Shown here: one piece after another, positions 17,248-25,776 of the stretch
Numbering within the stretch: position 1 is the stretch's first letter
Layout: each line of letters starts with the position of its first letter
Source of the DNA: Colivicinus sp963607765
GTDB lineage: Bacteria > Bacillota_I > Bacilli_A > Erysipelotrichales > Erysipelotrichaceae
NCBI GenBank assembly: GCA_963607765.1
Contig: CAVDDT010000007.1
Span: 1-57,411 of the forward strand
Length of the DNA: 57,411 nucleotides
Direction of reading: 5' to 3'
The notes under the pieces: model-generated
The model's input: the letters and a program-made list of their open reading frames with translations, nothing else
Databases searched by the model: none
Told to the model about the DNA's origin: nothing
Position numbers and translations under genes: made by a program

Positions 17248-17270
17248 GACATTATTCTATAATAATTGAG
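17248..17270. promoter_or_regulatory. Overlapping divergent -10 elements in a 23-bp gap
   Basis: The 23 bp between two divergent ATGs contain TATAAT (17258-17263, plus) and TAGAAT (17259-17254, minus), which overlap by two bases. They end 7 and 6 nt from their respective start codons. Neither gene has a ribosome binding site and both -35 regions would lie in the opposite coding sequence. Both transcripts would be leaderless and mutually exclusive. Confidence 0.45.
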
Positions 17271-18410
17271 ATGTTAATTGAAAAATACGGCGATGAAATA
17301 GATTTAAAACAATTGGCTGATATTCATCCATCTAAGTATTACTTAGTAGATACAAGGGATGAAGATAGTTTTGACTATGGGCATATTGAAAAGTCTATTA
17401 ATATTCCCGATATATTAAATAAGGTAAATGAATTAGATAATACTAAGTCCTATGTTTTATATTGTATGCATGGAAGAGATTCTTATGATTTAGCGTATCA
17501 GTTAAGAGAAAAAGGGATTGATGCGATTAGCTTAGAGGGTGGCTATGCAAGCTATATTAGGGCAAGTCTTGGCAGGACCAATGATGATTTTAGAGAGAAT
17601 GTTGAAAGATCTCTTACTACAACTTATCGTAAACAATTGCTTTCTCCTTTTTTAAAGGCTATTGATGCCTATGAGTTAATTAAAGATGGCGACAAGATTT
17701 GTGTTTGTATATCTGGTGGTAAAGATTCAATGTTGATGGCAAAATTGTTTCAATGTTTAAAACGCTTTTCAAAGATAAATTTTGAATTAAGGTTTTTAGT
17801 AATGGACCCTGGATATAGTGAGCTTAATAGGCTCGTCATAGAAGACAACGCAAGAAACCTTAATGTGCCAATTGAAATATTTGAAACAAGTATTTTTGAT
17901 ATTGTCTATGGACAAGAGAAGTCTCCTTGTTATCTTTGTGCGAGAATGAGAAGAGGCCATCTTTATAATAAGGCTAAGGAAATGGGCTGCAACAAGATTG
18001 CTTTAGGCCATCATTATGATGATGTGATAGAGACTATTTTTATGGGCATGATGTATGGCGGCCAAATTCAAACCATGATGCCTAAGTTAAAGAGTGATAA
18101 TTTTGAGGGCATGGAGCTTATTAGACCAATGTATCTAATTAGAGAAAAAGATATTAAGAATTGGCGTGATAATTTTGGTTTACACTTTATTCAATGTGCA
18201 TGTCATTTTACCGATACTTGTTCATCTTGTAGGGAAGATGGTTCTACTAAAAGTAAGAGAATGGAAGTAAAAAATCTTATCAAGGAGTTAAAGAAGACTA
18301 ATCCTTATATTGAGAAGAATATTTTTAAAAGTGTTGAAAATGTTAATCTTGATACAATTATTGCTTATAAAAAAGATGATAAGAAACATATTTTTTTAGA
18401 AGATTATTAA
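17271..18410 (+). CDS. Rhodanese-TtcA fusion, tRNA 2-thiocytidine biosynthesis-like
   Basis: A 379-residue two-domain protein. Residues 1-105 are a rhodanese fold with the catalytic Cys65 in YCMHGRDS. Residues about 115-335 are a TtcA-type PP-loop ATP pyrophosphatase with SGGKDS at 148-153, the CYLC pair (C220, C223) and a further cysteine group in CACHFTDTCSSC that could hold an iron-sulfur cluster. TtcA thiolates C32 of some tRNAs; the fused rhodanese would supply persulfide sulfur in cis, which is inference. The ATG has no ribosome site but a TATAAT 7 nt upstream. Confidence 0.85.
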   Translation: MLIEKYGDEIDLKQLADIHPSKYYLVDTRDEDSFDYGHIEKSINIPDILNKVNELDNTKSYVLYCMHGRDSYDLAYQLREKGIDAISLEGGYASYIRASLGRTNDDFRENVERSLTTTYRKQLLSPFLKAIDAYELIKDGDKICVCISGGKDSMLMAKLFQCLKRFSKINFELRFLVMDPGYSELNRLVIEDNARNLNVPIEIFETSIFDIVYGQEKSPCYLCARMRRGHLYNKAKEMGCNKIALGHHYDDVIETIFMGMMYGGQIQTMMPKLKSDNFEGMELIRPMYLIREKDIKNWRDNFGLHFIQCACHFTDTCSSCREDGSTKSKRMEVKNLIKELKKTNPYIEKNIFKSVENVNLDTIIAYKKDDKKHIFLEDY

Positions 18411-18416
18411 ATTAGT

Positions 18417-18464
18417 GTAGGAATTTCCCTTTTATTTTGTAATAAGGAAGTAGGAGGGATATTG
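18417..18464 (+). repeat. Diverged intergenic repeat, copy 1 (before Rpn gene)
   Basis: GTAGGAATTTC begins a stretch of about 47 bp whose later part (AATAA, AAGTAG, GGA, ATTG in order) is also found at 30822-30865 before vapBC, with about 20 of 28 bases matching in that part. It contains the ribosome site of the Rpn gene. Confidence 0.35.
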
Positions 18465-19327
18465 TGAATAATAGAGAATATAAAGACGCACTTTTTAAAT
18501 TTTTGTTTGGTTCTCAAGAAAGGAAAGAGTGGACTCTTTCTTTATACAATGCGGTGAATAATTCAAACTATACAAATGTTGATGATTTGACAATTGTCAC
18601 TTTAGAAGATGTTTTATATATAGGAATGAAAAATGATGTATCATTTTTGTTTCATAATTCAATTAATTTGTACGAACAACAATCTTCTTTTAATCCTAAT
18701 ATGCCTTTTAGGATGTTGGAATATTACGTTGAACAAACAAATCGTTACATTAAAGAAAACCAAATGAGTGTGTATGGCCCAAAATTAATGAAATTGCCTA
18801 CACCGAATTTTGTGGTTTTTTATAATGGTGAGTATAAATCCAATGTTAAAGAATTTAAATTAAGTGATATGTATGAGCGTACAGATGGAAACATTGAGCT
18901 TTTGGTTAAAGTGTATAATATTAATGAAGATGGGGATAAATCCTTATTGGATAAATGTTTTATTTTAGATAGTTATTCGAAAATTGTAGAAAATATTAGA
19001 AAACTAAAAATAGCCGGCTTAACAATAGAGAAGGCTATTGATAAGGCTTTGGATGAAATGCCTAATAACGAAGTAAAAGATTTATTGATACTAGAAAAGA
19101 AGGTGGTAACAACTATGCTTAAAACTGAATATAACGAAGAAGAATTTAAAAAAGAGTATGGCGCGGCTATGAAAAATATAGGCAAAGAAGAAGGCAGAGA
19201 AGAGGCTTTAAATGAAACCGTTCTAAAACTAAAAAATTATGGTTTAGACGATATAAGTATTGCTAGCATAGTTAATTATTCTTTGGATGAAGTTAAGAAA
19301 ATAATTAGAGAGGACAGTTTGTTATAA
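18464..19327 (+). CDS. Rpn-family recombination-promoting nuclease/putative transposase
   Basis: A 287-residue PD-(D/E)XK-superfamily protein of the Rpn (transposase_31-like) group. The core is KNDVSFLFHNSINLYEQQSSFNPNMPFR at about residues 56-83, with the metal-binding Asp and the Glu of the E-x-Q motif. The C-terminus (EEGREEALNETVLKLKNYGLDDISIASIVNYS) is the usual acidic helical tail. It starts at a GTG with a strong TAGGAGGG ribosome site. Rpn proteins are often multicopy and stimulate RecA-independent recombination in E. coli. It is monocistronic with its own terminator. Confidence 0.85.
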   Translation: MNNREYKDALFKFLFGSQERKEWTLSLYNAVNNSNYTNVDDLTIVTLEDVLYIGMKNDVSFLFHNSINLYEQQSSFNPNMPFRMLEYYVEQTNRYIKENQMSVYGPKLMKLPTPNFVVFYNGEYKSNVKEFKLSDMYERTDGNIELLVKVYNINEDGDKSLLDKCFILDSYSKIVENIRKLKIAGLTIEKAIDKALDEMPNNEVKDLLILEKKVVTTMLKTEYNEEEFKKEYGAAMKNIGKEEGREEALNETVLKLKNYGLDDISIASIVNYSLDEVKKIIREDSLL

Positions 19328-19337
19328 CTGTCTTTTT
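19313..19337 (+). terminator. Intrinsic terminator of the Rpn gene
   Basis: GACAGTT and AACTGTC form a 7-bp stem with a short loop, followed by TTTTT. The stem overlaps the end of the coding sequence. Confidence 0.8.
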
Positions 19338-19411
19338 ATATAGTTTATGACTTTTATTTTATTGATGTATGAAAATATTTTCATAAAAAACTGAAACATT
19401 TCCATTTTTTA

Positions 19412-19440
19412 TTGACATGAACTTTCAGTGAACTTAAAAT
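19412..19440 (+). promoter_or_regulatory. Sigma-A-type promoter of the opp operon
   Basis: TTGACA at 19412-19417 and TAAAAT at 19435-19440 are separated by an ideal 17-bp spacer. An inverted pair ACTGAAA (19390-19396) and TTTCAGT (19423-19429) brackets the -35 and may be an operator. Confidence 0.8.
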
Positions 19441-19466
19441 AGACACTATGAAGGGGGAAGGAAATA

Positions 19467-21122
19467 ATGAAAAAATTATTTACTTTATTTATTTGTTTAC
19501 TAATGTTAGTAGGCTGTAGTGGTGGAAGTTCAAGTAGTGATGATTCTTCTTCAGACTCTAGTGATAGTAGTTCTGATAAGACAGTTACTGTTGTTTCTTC
19601 ATTAGATGTTATTTCAATGGATACTGCTGTAGCTACTGATGGTACATCATTTATCGCTCAAACAATGTGTTTAGCTGGTTTGATGGAGCTAGATGAGAAT
19701 GGACAAGCTATTCCTGATTTAGCTGAAAGCTATGAAGTTAGCGATGATGGACTTGTTTATACATTCAAGATTCGTGATGATGCTTACTGGTCAAATGGTG
19801 ACCCAGTAACTGCTGGTGATTTCGTTTATGGTTGGTCAAGAGTAGTTGATCCTGATATTGCTAGTGAATATAACTGGATTCTTGAAACTGCAAATATCGT
19901 TAATGGCAATTGCTACGATACAGAAAGTGGTTTAACTGCTGATGATTTAGGTGTTAAGGCTGTTGACGATAAGACTTTAGAAGTAACTTTAACTAAACCT
20001 ACTGGTTTCTTCTTAAGTTTATTAGCTTTCCCTACATTCTTCCCTGCAAATCAAGAATTTGTTGAGAGCTGTGGTGATCAATACGCATTATCTGTAGATA
20101 ATATGTTAAGCTGTGGTCCTTATAACTTTACTTCTTGGACAGCTGGATATTCTTATGAATTTGAATTAAGTCCAACTTATTGGGATTATTCTAGTTATGT
20201 TGATGCTAACAACGCTGAAAAAGTTGTATTCCGTGTAATTGCTGATACTCAAACTTCTTTAATGGAATATGAAAGTGGTAACTTACAAACTGTTATCTTA
20301 TCTGGCGAACAAGTAAGCGCCAATAAGTCTGCTGAAGGTTATACTGATAAGTTGACTGGTTACTTATATTACTTATTATTAAATATCAATAACAATGAGA
20401 CTAATGCTGATCTTCAAAATGAAAATGTAAGAAAAGCTATGTCTTATGCATTAGATAGAGAAACTATTGCTAGTGCATTAAATGATGGTTCTATCGCTGC
20501 TGAAGGTATCGTACCAAGAGATCTAGCTAAAAACCCAGAAACTGGTGCCGACTTTAGAGATGATAGCGGTGCTCTTGTAAGCTATGATTTAGAAGAAGCT
20601 AAATCTTACTATGAAGCCGCTGTTGCTGAACTTGGTCATGATGTAACTATTGAATTACTATATGGTACTGATGAAGGTGATTCTGTTATCAAGGCTGCTG
20701 AACAAATTCAAAGTTATCTAGAAGAAATTGGTTTCACTGTCAACCTAAATGGTAAGCCAAAGAAAGAAAGATTAAGTCTTCAAAGAGAACATACATTCGA
20801 TGTTGCTTTAACTCGTTGGGGTCCTGACTATGGCGATCCTCAAACTTACATGGATCTATTCTTAAGCACAAATACTTCTAATAACCAAGGCGGCTATGCT
20901 TCTGATACATATGATGATTATGTACTTACAGCTGAAAGTGGTGAGTCTTCAATCGATAGATGGAATGATTTCTTAGCTGCTGAAAAAGTTCTAGTTGAAG
21001 ATGATGCTGCTGTAATTCCAGTATTCCAAGCTGGTGGTGCAATGTTAATTAGCCCAAGTATTTCTGGTATCCAATTCCATAGTGCTGGTGTTGATAACTA
21101 TCGTCATATTACTGTTAAGTAA
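19467..21122 (+). CDS. oppA: Oligopeptide ABC transporter substrate-binding lipoprotein
   Basis: A 551-residue SBP_bac_5 family lipoprotein. The signal peptide ends in the lipobox LVGC (Cys17), followed by a Ser/Asp-rich linker. Family blocks include VVSSLDVISMDTAVATDG, VYTFKIRDDAYWSNGDPVTAGDFVYGWSRV (the signature region near residues 95-125) and NENVRKAMSYALDRETIA. It captures extracellular oligopeptides for import by OppBCDF. The gene has a consensus promoter and GGGGGAAGG ribosome site. A strong hairpin after its stop should keep oppA mRNA more abundant than the downstream genes, as is usual. Confidence 0.95.
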   Translation: MKKLFTLFICLLMLVGCSGGSSSSDDSSSDSSDSSSDKTVTVVSSLDVISMDTAVATDGTSFIAQTMCLAGLMELDENGQAIPDLAESYEVSDDGLVYTFKIRDDAYWSNGDPVTAGDFVYGWSRVVDPDIASEYNWILETANIVNGNCYDTESGLTADDLGVKAVDDKTLEVTLTKPTGFFLSLLAFPTFFPANQEFVESCGDQYALSVDNMLSCGPYNFTSWTAGYSYEFELSPTYWDYSSYVDANNAEKVVFRVIADTQTSLMEYESGNLQTVILSGEQVSANKSAEGYTDKLTGYLYYLLLNINNNETNADLQNENVRKAMSYALDRETIASALNDGSIAAEGIVPRDLAKNPETGADFRDDSGALVSYDLEEAKSYYEAAVAELGHDVTIELLYGTDEGDSVIKAAEQIQSYLEEIGFTVNLNGKPKKERLSLQREHTFDVALTRWGPDYGDPQTYMDLFLSTNTSNNQGGYASDTYDDYVLTAESGESSIDRWNDFLAAEKVLVEDDAAVIPVFQAGGAMLISPSISGIQFHSAGVDNYRHITVK

Positions 21123-21145
21123 TATTAATTATTAAAACACTTATT

Positions 21146-21176
21146 ACAATTAGAGCGATAACTTCGCTCTAATTGT
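21146..21176 (+). terminator. Intercistronic hairpin after oppA (partial terminator or mRNA stabiliser)
   Basis: ACAATTAGAGCG and CGCTCTAATTGT form a perfect 12-bp stem with a 7-nt loop. Only CTTATTT follows, so readthrough into oppB is likely. Confidence 0.75.
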
Positions 21177-21193
21177 CTTATTTGGAGGTCATA

Positions 21194-22129
21194 ATGAAAA
21201 AATATGTTTTTAAAAGAGTTATGATGTCTATCGCAACATTACTTGTGATATTGCTAGTGCTCTTTATTTTAATGGACCTAATGCCTGGTTCTCCATTTAA
21301 TGATGAAAAACTGACAGAGGCTCAAAAGGCATTGCTTTATGCTAAGTATGGTTTAGATAAGCCTGTTATTGTGCGATTCTTACTTTATGTTAAGAATATG
21401 CTTACAGGTGACTTAGGCGTTTCTTATGCCATCAACAAGAACTTTCCAATTAGTTCAATGATTTCAGAAAGACTTGGAATTTCTATTTTAGTTGGTCTTC
21501 TTGCAATGGTAATTGGAACAATCATCGGACTTGTTCTAGGCATTTTAAGTGCTCTTAATCATAATACTTGGATAGACAATCTATGCTCTGCCTTATCTGT
21601 ATTTGGCGTAAGTGTTCCATCTTATGTATGTGCTTTGTTGCTGTGCTACTTTATTGCCTATAAGTTAAAATGGTTCCCTATTCTTTATAATCAGAATGCT
21701 CCATTTACTTCTCTTGTTCTTCCTGCAGTTGCATTATCCGTTTCACCAACAGCTAATATCGCAAGATTTACAAGATCAGAAATGATTGATGTGTTAGGCA
21801 GTGACTATATTTTATTAATTGAATCTAAGGGCGTTAAAAACTATAAGATGATTATTAAGCATGCCCTAAGAAATACTCTTATTCCAGTTATTACTGTAAT
21901 GGGGCCTATTCTTGTTAACCTAATGACTGGTTCTAGTGTTATTGAAAAGATTTTTGGCATTCCTGGAATTGGTTCATTAATGATTTCTGGTATTCAACAA
22001 AACGACTATAATGTCACAATTGCATGTGCGTTTGTTTATTCAGCTATGTTTATCGCAATGATGCTTATAGTTGATATCTTATATGGTGTAATTGACCCTA
22101 GAATTAGAGTTACAAAAGGAGGCAGATAG
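21194..22129 (+). CDS. oppB: Oligopeptide ABC transporter permease
   Basis: A 311-residue permease with six predicted membrane segments. The N-terminus MKKYVFKRVMMSIATLLVILL, the LMPGSPF motif, the YGLDKPV segment and the EAA loop (ESKGVKNYKMIIKHALRNTLIPVI near residues 218-241) are typical of OppB/DppB. I start it at the ATG at 21194, 6 nt after GGAGG, rather than at an upstream non-ATG codon. The next gene begins one base after its stop. Confidence 0.94.
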   Translation: MKKYVFKRVMMSIATLLVILLVLFILMDLMPGSPFNDEKLTEAQKALLYAKYGLDKPVIVRFLLYVKNMLTGDLGVSYAINKNFPISSMISERLGISILVGLLAMVIGTIIGLVLGILSALNHNTWIDNLCSALSVFGVSVPSYVCALLLCYFIAYKLKWFPILYNQNAPFTSLVLPAVALSVSPTANIARFTRSEMIDVLGSDYILLIESKGVKNYKMIIKHALRNTLIPVITVMGPILVNLMTGSSVIEKIFGIPGIGSLMISGIQQNDYNVTIACAFVYSAMFIAMMLIVDILYGVIDPRIRVTKGGR

Positions 22130-22130
22130 T

Positions 22131-23144
22131 ATGGATGATATTAAAAACTATGAATATAGTGAAGATGATTTTACTTTTGCCCATGATTCTAATGAAAAAT
22201 TAATTGATAAAAACTATAAGGCTACATCTTACGCGAGAGATGTATGGTGCAATTTTAAGAAAAACAAGGGTGCTTTAATTGGTGCAATTATCGTAATCAT
22301 AATTATTCTTTTTGCGATAATTGGTCCTTCAATGAATGAACATACTTATAAGTCGATTATTCATGGTCATGAATGTTTGACTCCAAGGATTCCGGTATTG
22401 GAAAAACTTGGCATCTTTAATGGATATTATAAAGGAACAAATCAATATACTGGTGATTTAGAAAATGTATATTACTGGTTTGGCAGCGATACGCAAGGAA
22501 GAGATATTTTCACAAGAGTCTGGGAAGGTACTCGTGTTTCTCTAATTATTGCCTTTGCGGCAGTATTAATCGATATTCTAATCGGCATGGTATATGGAAC
22601 AATATCTGGTTTCTTGGGTGGAAAAGTTGATATGGTCATGCAAAGATTTGCGGAAATATTAAATGGTGTACCTACACTAGTTGTCGTAACTCTTTTAGGT
22701 CTTGTGTTACCACAAGGTGTCGTATCAATTATTTTCTCTTTGATGATTACAGGCTGGATAGGCATGGAAAGAATTGCTCGTGCTCAAGTATTAAAGGTTA
22801 AGGAACAAGAATATGTTCTTGCTTCTCGTACTTTGGGAGCTGGTAATTTTAGCTTAATTGTGAATGATATCTTGCCAAATATTTTTGGACAGGTAATTGT
22901 AACTAGTATGTTCTCTATTCCAAATGCAATATTCCTTGAGGCATACTTATCTTTCTTAGGACTAGGTGTTCCTGCTCCTCTTGCTTCACTTGGTTCTTTG
23001 GTATCTGATGGCTATAAGTCAATGACGACTTTTCCACATATACTTTTAATACCAGTTATTGTTTTAGCACTATTAATGCTTAGCTTTAACTTATTCGCTG
23101 ATGGTCTTAGAGATGCTTTTGATCCTAAGATGAATAATAGATAG
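22131..23144 (+). CDS. oppC: Oligopeptide ABC transporter permease
   Basis: A 337-residue permease partner of OppB. A hydrophilic N-terminal tail of about 45 residues precedes the first membrane segment; WFGSDTQGRDIFTRVWEGTRVSL is the OppC hallmark and the EAA loop is VLASRTLGAGNFSLIVNDILPNIF. The AAAGGAGG ribosome site lies in the end of oppB, so the ATG at 22131 is preferred over earlier in-frame codons. Confidence 0.94.
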   Translation: MDDIKNYEYSEDDFTFAHDSNEKLIDKNYKATSYARDVWCNFKKNKGALIGAIIVIIIILFAIIGPSMNEHTYKSIIHGHECLTPRIPVLEKLGIFNGYYKGTNQYTGDLENVYYWFGSDTQGRDIFTRVWEGTRVSLIIAFAAVLIDILIGMVYGTISGFLGGKVDMVMQRFAEILNGVPTLVVVTLLGLVLPQGVVSIIFSLMITGWIGMERIARAQVLKVKEQEYVLASRTLGAGNFSLIVNDILPNIFGQVIVTSMFSIPNAIFLEAYLSFLGLGVPAPLASLGSLVSDGYKSMTTFPHILLIPVIVLALLMLSFNLFADGLRDAFDPKMNNR

Positions 23145-23153
23145 GGGGTCTTT

Positions 23154-24254
23154 ATGTCAGAAAAATTTAAGCGTGATAAAAAAGATCGTGTTTTATCTAT
23201 AAGAGATTTAAATATTTCTTTTAAAACAAACTATGGTGTTGTTAATGCGATTAGAGGAATTAGATTTGACTTATTTAAGGGCGAAACTGTTGCGATAGTT
23301 GGTGAATCTGGTAGTGGTAAGTCAGTTACCATTAAGACCATCATGGGAATTTTGGATTCTAATGGTCATATTGATTCTGGTTCTATTGTCTATAACTATG
23401 TAGATGAAAAAGGTGAGAAACAATCTGTTGATTTGGTTAAACTTTCTCAAAAGGAAATTAGATATAAGTTCTGTGGTAAGAAGATTGCGATGGTTTTCCA
23501 AGATCCAATGACTTCCCTTGATCCTACAATGACTATTGGTAAGCAAATTATGGAGCCTATGCTTGAACATAAAAAGATTAGTAAGGCAAAGGCTAAAGAT
23601 AGAGCTGTTGAATTGCTAGCTGAAGTAGGCATTGAAAATCCTGAAAAGAGATTTAAACAATATCCTCATGAATTATCTGGTGGTATGAGACAAAGAGTTG
23701 TCATTGCGATTGCTTTGGCATGCGATCCAGATGTACTTATTTGTGATGAGCCTACTACAGCACTTGATGTTACTATCCAAGCTAAGATTCTTGAGCTTAT
23801 TAAGAGACTTCAAAATGAAAAGAATATTTCAGTTATCTATATTACTCATGATTTGGGCGTTGTAGCTAAGGTTGCTGACTATGTTGCGGTAATGTATGCT
23901 GGTAGAATTGTGGAAAAAGGCGCAATCAACGAAATCTTCTATGATCCTCGTCATCCATATACTTGGGGTTTACTAGCTAGTATGCCTGATACTGATACAA
24001 ATTCTCATCGTTTATTTGCGATTCCTGGTACTCCACCAAACCTTATGACTAAGATTGTTGGCGATGCATTTGCACCAAGAAATCCATATGCATTAAAGAT
24101 TGACTACAAGATGGAACCACCTATGTTTGATGTTGGGGGTCAGCATAGAGTATGCAGCTGGTTATGTGATCCAAGAGCTCCTAAGGTAGAAATGCCTGCT
24201 GACTTAAAGGCACGTATTGAGAAGATGAAGAAGGAGGCTGGTTTGAATGGTTAA
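23154..24254 (+). CDS. oppD: Oligopeptide ABC transporter ATP-binding protein
   Basis: A 366-residue ABC ATPase. Walker A GESGSGKSVTIK is near residue 50, the signature LSGGMRQRVVIAIAL near 176 and Walker B VLICDEPTTALD near 196. The C-terminal oligopeptide-transporter extension contains HPYTWGLLASMP and a cysteine pair region (CSWLCDPRAP), probably linked to the iron-sulfur site seen in some OppD proteins. It overlaps oppF by eight bases. Confidence 0.95.
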   Translation: MSEKFKRDKKDRVLSIRDLNISFKTNYGVVNAIRGIRFDLFKGETVAIVGESGSGKSVTIKTIMGILDSNGHIDSGSIVYNYVDEKGEKQSVDLVKLSQKEIRYKFCGKKIAMVFQDPMTSLDPTMTIGKQIMEPMLEHKKISKAKAKDRAVELLAEVGIENPEKRFKQYPHELSGGMRQRVVIAIALACDPDVLICDEPTTALDVTIQAKILELIKRLQNEKNISVIYITHDLGVVAKVADYVAVMYAGRIVEKGAINEIFYDPRHPYTWGLLASMPDTDTNSHRLFAIPGTPPNLMTKIVGDAFAPRNPYALKIDYKMEPPMFDVGGQHRVCSWLCDPRAPKVEMPADLKARIEKMKKEAGLNG

Positions 24255-25182
24255 CGAGAATAAGAAGCCTCTTCTTGAGGTAAAAGGTCTAAAACAATAT
24301 TTTAAGATTTCAAAGACTTTTACTACTAAGGCCGTAGATGATATTAGCTTTGAGATTTATGAAGGTGAGACTTATGGCTTAGTTGGAGAATCTGGCAGCG
24401 GTAAGTCTACTACTGGTAGATCAATTATCCGTTTATATAAGCCCACTGCTGGTACTATTATTTTTGATGGCAAAGATATTAGTGGCGAAATGGATAAGGA
24501 AACTGAGAAGTATCTTAGAACTAATATGCAGATGATTTTCCAAGATCCAATGGCTTGTTTAAATCCTCGTAAGAAGGCAAAAGAGATTATTGCGGAAGGC
24601 CTTGAGATCCATCATCAATATAAGGACCAAGCTGAATTAGATGAAAAAGTATACTCTATCTTAGATAAAGTTGGTTTATCTAGGGAACAAGCTACTCGTT
24701 TCCCTCATCAATTCTCTGGTGGTCAGCGTCAAAGATTGGGCATTGCTAGAGCTTTAGTAATGAATCCAAAGCTAGTTATTGCTGATGAATGTATTAGTGC
24801 TCTTGATGTTTCTATCCAAGCTCAAGTAGTTAACATGATGAAGGATCTTCAAGAAGAACTTGGCACAACATATCTATTCATTGCCCATGATTTAAGCATG
24901 GTTAAGTATATTTCAGATAGAATTGGCGTTATGCATCTTGGACATATTGTTGAAACTGGTACCACTGATGAAATATTTGATAATCCAATTCATCCATATA
25001 CTAAATCTTTGTTAAGTGCTATTCCTCATCCTAATCCTGTTGTAGAAAAGGCTAGAACAGCTTTAACTTATGATAAGAATGCGGAAGGTGTTGATTATAC
25101 TAAAGGTACTTATCACAAGCTAACTGATACTCATAGTGTATTAGCTACTGAGGAAGAATTCAGTAAGTGGAATACAAAATAA
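24247..25182 (+). CDS. oppF: Oligopeptide ABC transporter ATP-binding protein
   Basis: A 311-residue ABC ATPase pairing with OppD. Walker A is GESGSGKSTTGRSI, the signature FSGGQRQRLGIARALV and the Walker B LVIADECISALD, where Cys replaces the usual Pro after DE, a variant often seen in OppF-type proteins of Firmicutes. HPYTKSLLSAIPHPNP near residue 262 is the family C-terminal motif. It is the last gene of oppABCDF. Confidence 0.95.
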   Translation: MVNENKKPLLEVKGLKQYFKISKTFTTKAVDDISFEIYEGETYGLVGESGSGKSTTGRSIIRLYKPTAGTIIFDGKDISGEMDKETEKYLRTNMQMIFQDPMACLNPRKKAKEIIAEGLEIHHQYKDQAELDEKVYSILDKVGLSREQATRFPHQFSGGQRQRLGIARALVMNPKLVIADECISALDVSIQAQVVNMMKDLQEELGTTYLFIAHDLSMVKYISDRIGVMHLGHIVETGTTDEIFDNPIHPYTKSLLSAIPHPNPVVEKARTALTYDKNAEGVDYTKGTYHKLTDTHSVLATEEEFSKWNTK

Positions 25183-25190
25183 TTGTTTCA

Positions 25191-25226
25191 AAAAAACTCC
25201 TGTTTATATCAAATGGGAGTTTTTTA
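25191..25226 (+). terminator. Intrinsic terminator of the opp operon
   Basis: AAAAAACTCC pairs with GGAGTTTTTT across a 15-nt loop, ending in T6. Confidence 0.85.
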
Positions 25227-25331
25227 ATGTGATTAAAATTATGCTTTTTTTAACTTTAAACCGTTTTTTCTTGAAATTAATCATATGCTTATTGAAAAAT
25301 ATTTGTAATATTAATAATAATTATATAGATA

Positions 25332-25646
25332 ATGAAAAATATAAAGCACAAAGCACTTACTATCCTTTTAGTAACAATGTTACTGTTTCTTGCTCGAAGC
25401 AAGTCAATGGATGAAGAAATTCTGGATGGTGGGTGTGTAAATCGCACGATAATGGTTAATGGAAATTTATATTCTCATCAAGATAGCCATAAAAGCGGTG
25501 AAATTGATTTTGCACGTAGCGGAATAACTACTTCAACGGTTAATGGAAACAAAAGTCCATATAAGAATAATCAATCCAATTTTGGAACCGGATATGAGTA
25601 TTATATTTATGATAATGAAATTATTTGTCTAAAATATAGTGATTAA
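25332..25646 (+). CDS. Small predicted secreted protein, family not recognised
   Basis: A 104-residue protein with an N-terminal signal-like segment (basic KNIKHK, then a hydrophobic run ending LLFLARSKS). The site resembles a lipobox, but the expected Gly-Cys is Arg-Ser, so it may be a former lipoprotein. The remainder is polar with VNGNLYSHQDSHKSGEIDFARSG and ends YEYYIYDNEIICLKYSD. No ribosome site is visible before the ATG. It stands alone between the opp terminator and its own terminator at 25704-25735. I do not know its function. Confidence 0.5.
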   Translation: MKNIKHKALTILLVTMLLFLARSKSMDEEILDGGCVNRTIMVNGNLYSHQDSHKSGEIDFARSGITTSTVNGNKSPYKNNQSNFGTGYEYYIYDNEIICLKYSD

Positions 25647-25703
25647 GCAATATATAATTTTATGCACGAATAAACTTAAACTTATTTAATATTCTTCAAA
25701 GTA

Positions 25704-25735
25704 AAAATCGTGAATTTGAGTCACGATTTTGTTTT
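25704..25735. terminator. Bidirectional intrinsic terminator
   Basis: AAAATCGTGA and TCACGATTTT form a 10-bp stem with a 7-nt loop followed by GTTTT; A-runs before the stem let it act on the minus strand too, ending the 25777-27375 operon. Confidence 0.85.
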
Positions 25736-25776
25736 GCTACATAAGGGAATAATAACTATACATCATGCAATTGCAA

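Noticed and set aside
22472..22765. 97-residue open frame antisense to oppC
   Set aside because: A shadow of the conserved oppC coding sequence.
25229..25414. 61-residue plus-strand open frame after the opp terminator
   Set aside because: Runs over low-complexity AT-rich DNA, has no ribosome site and overlaps the better-supported small secreted protein in another frame.
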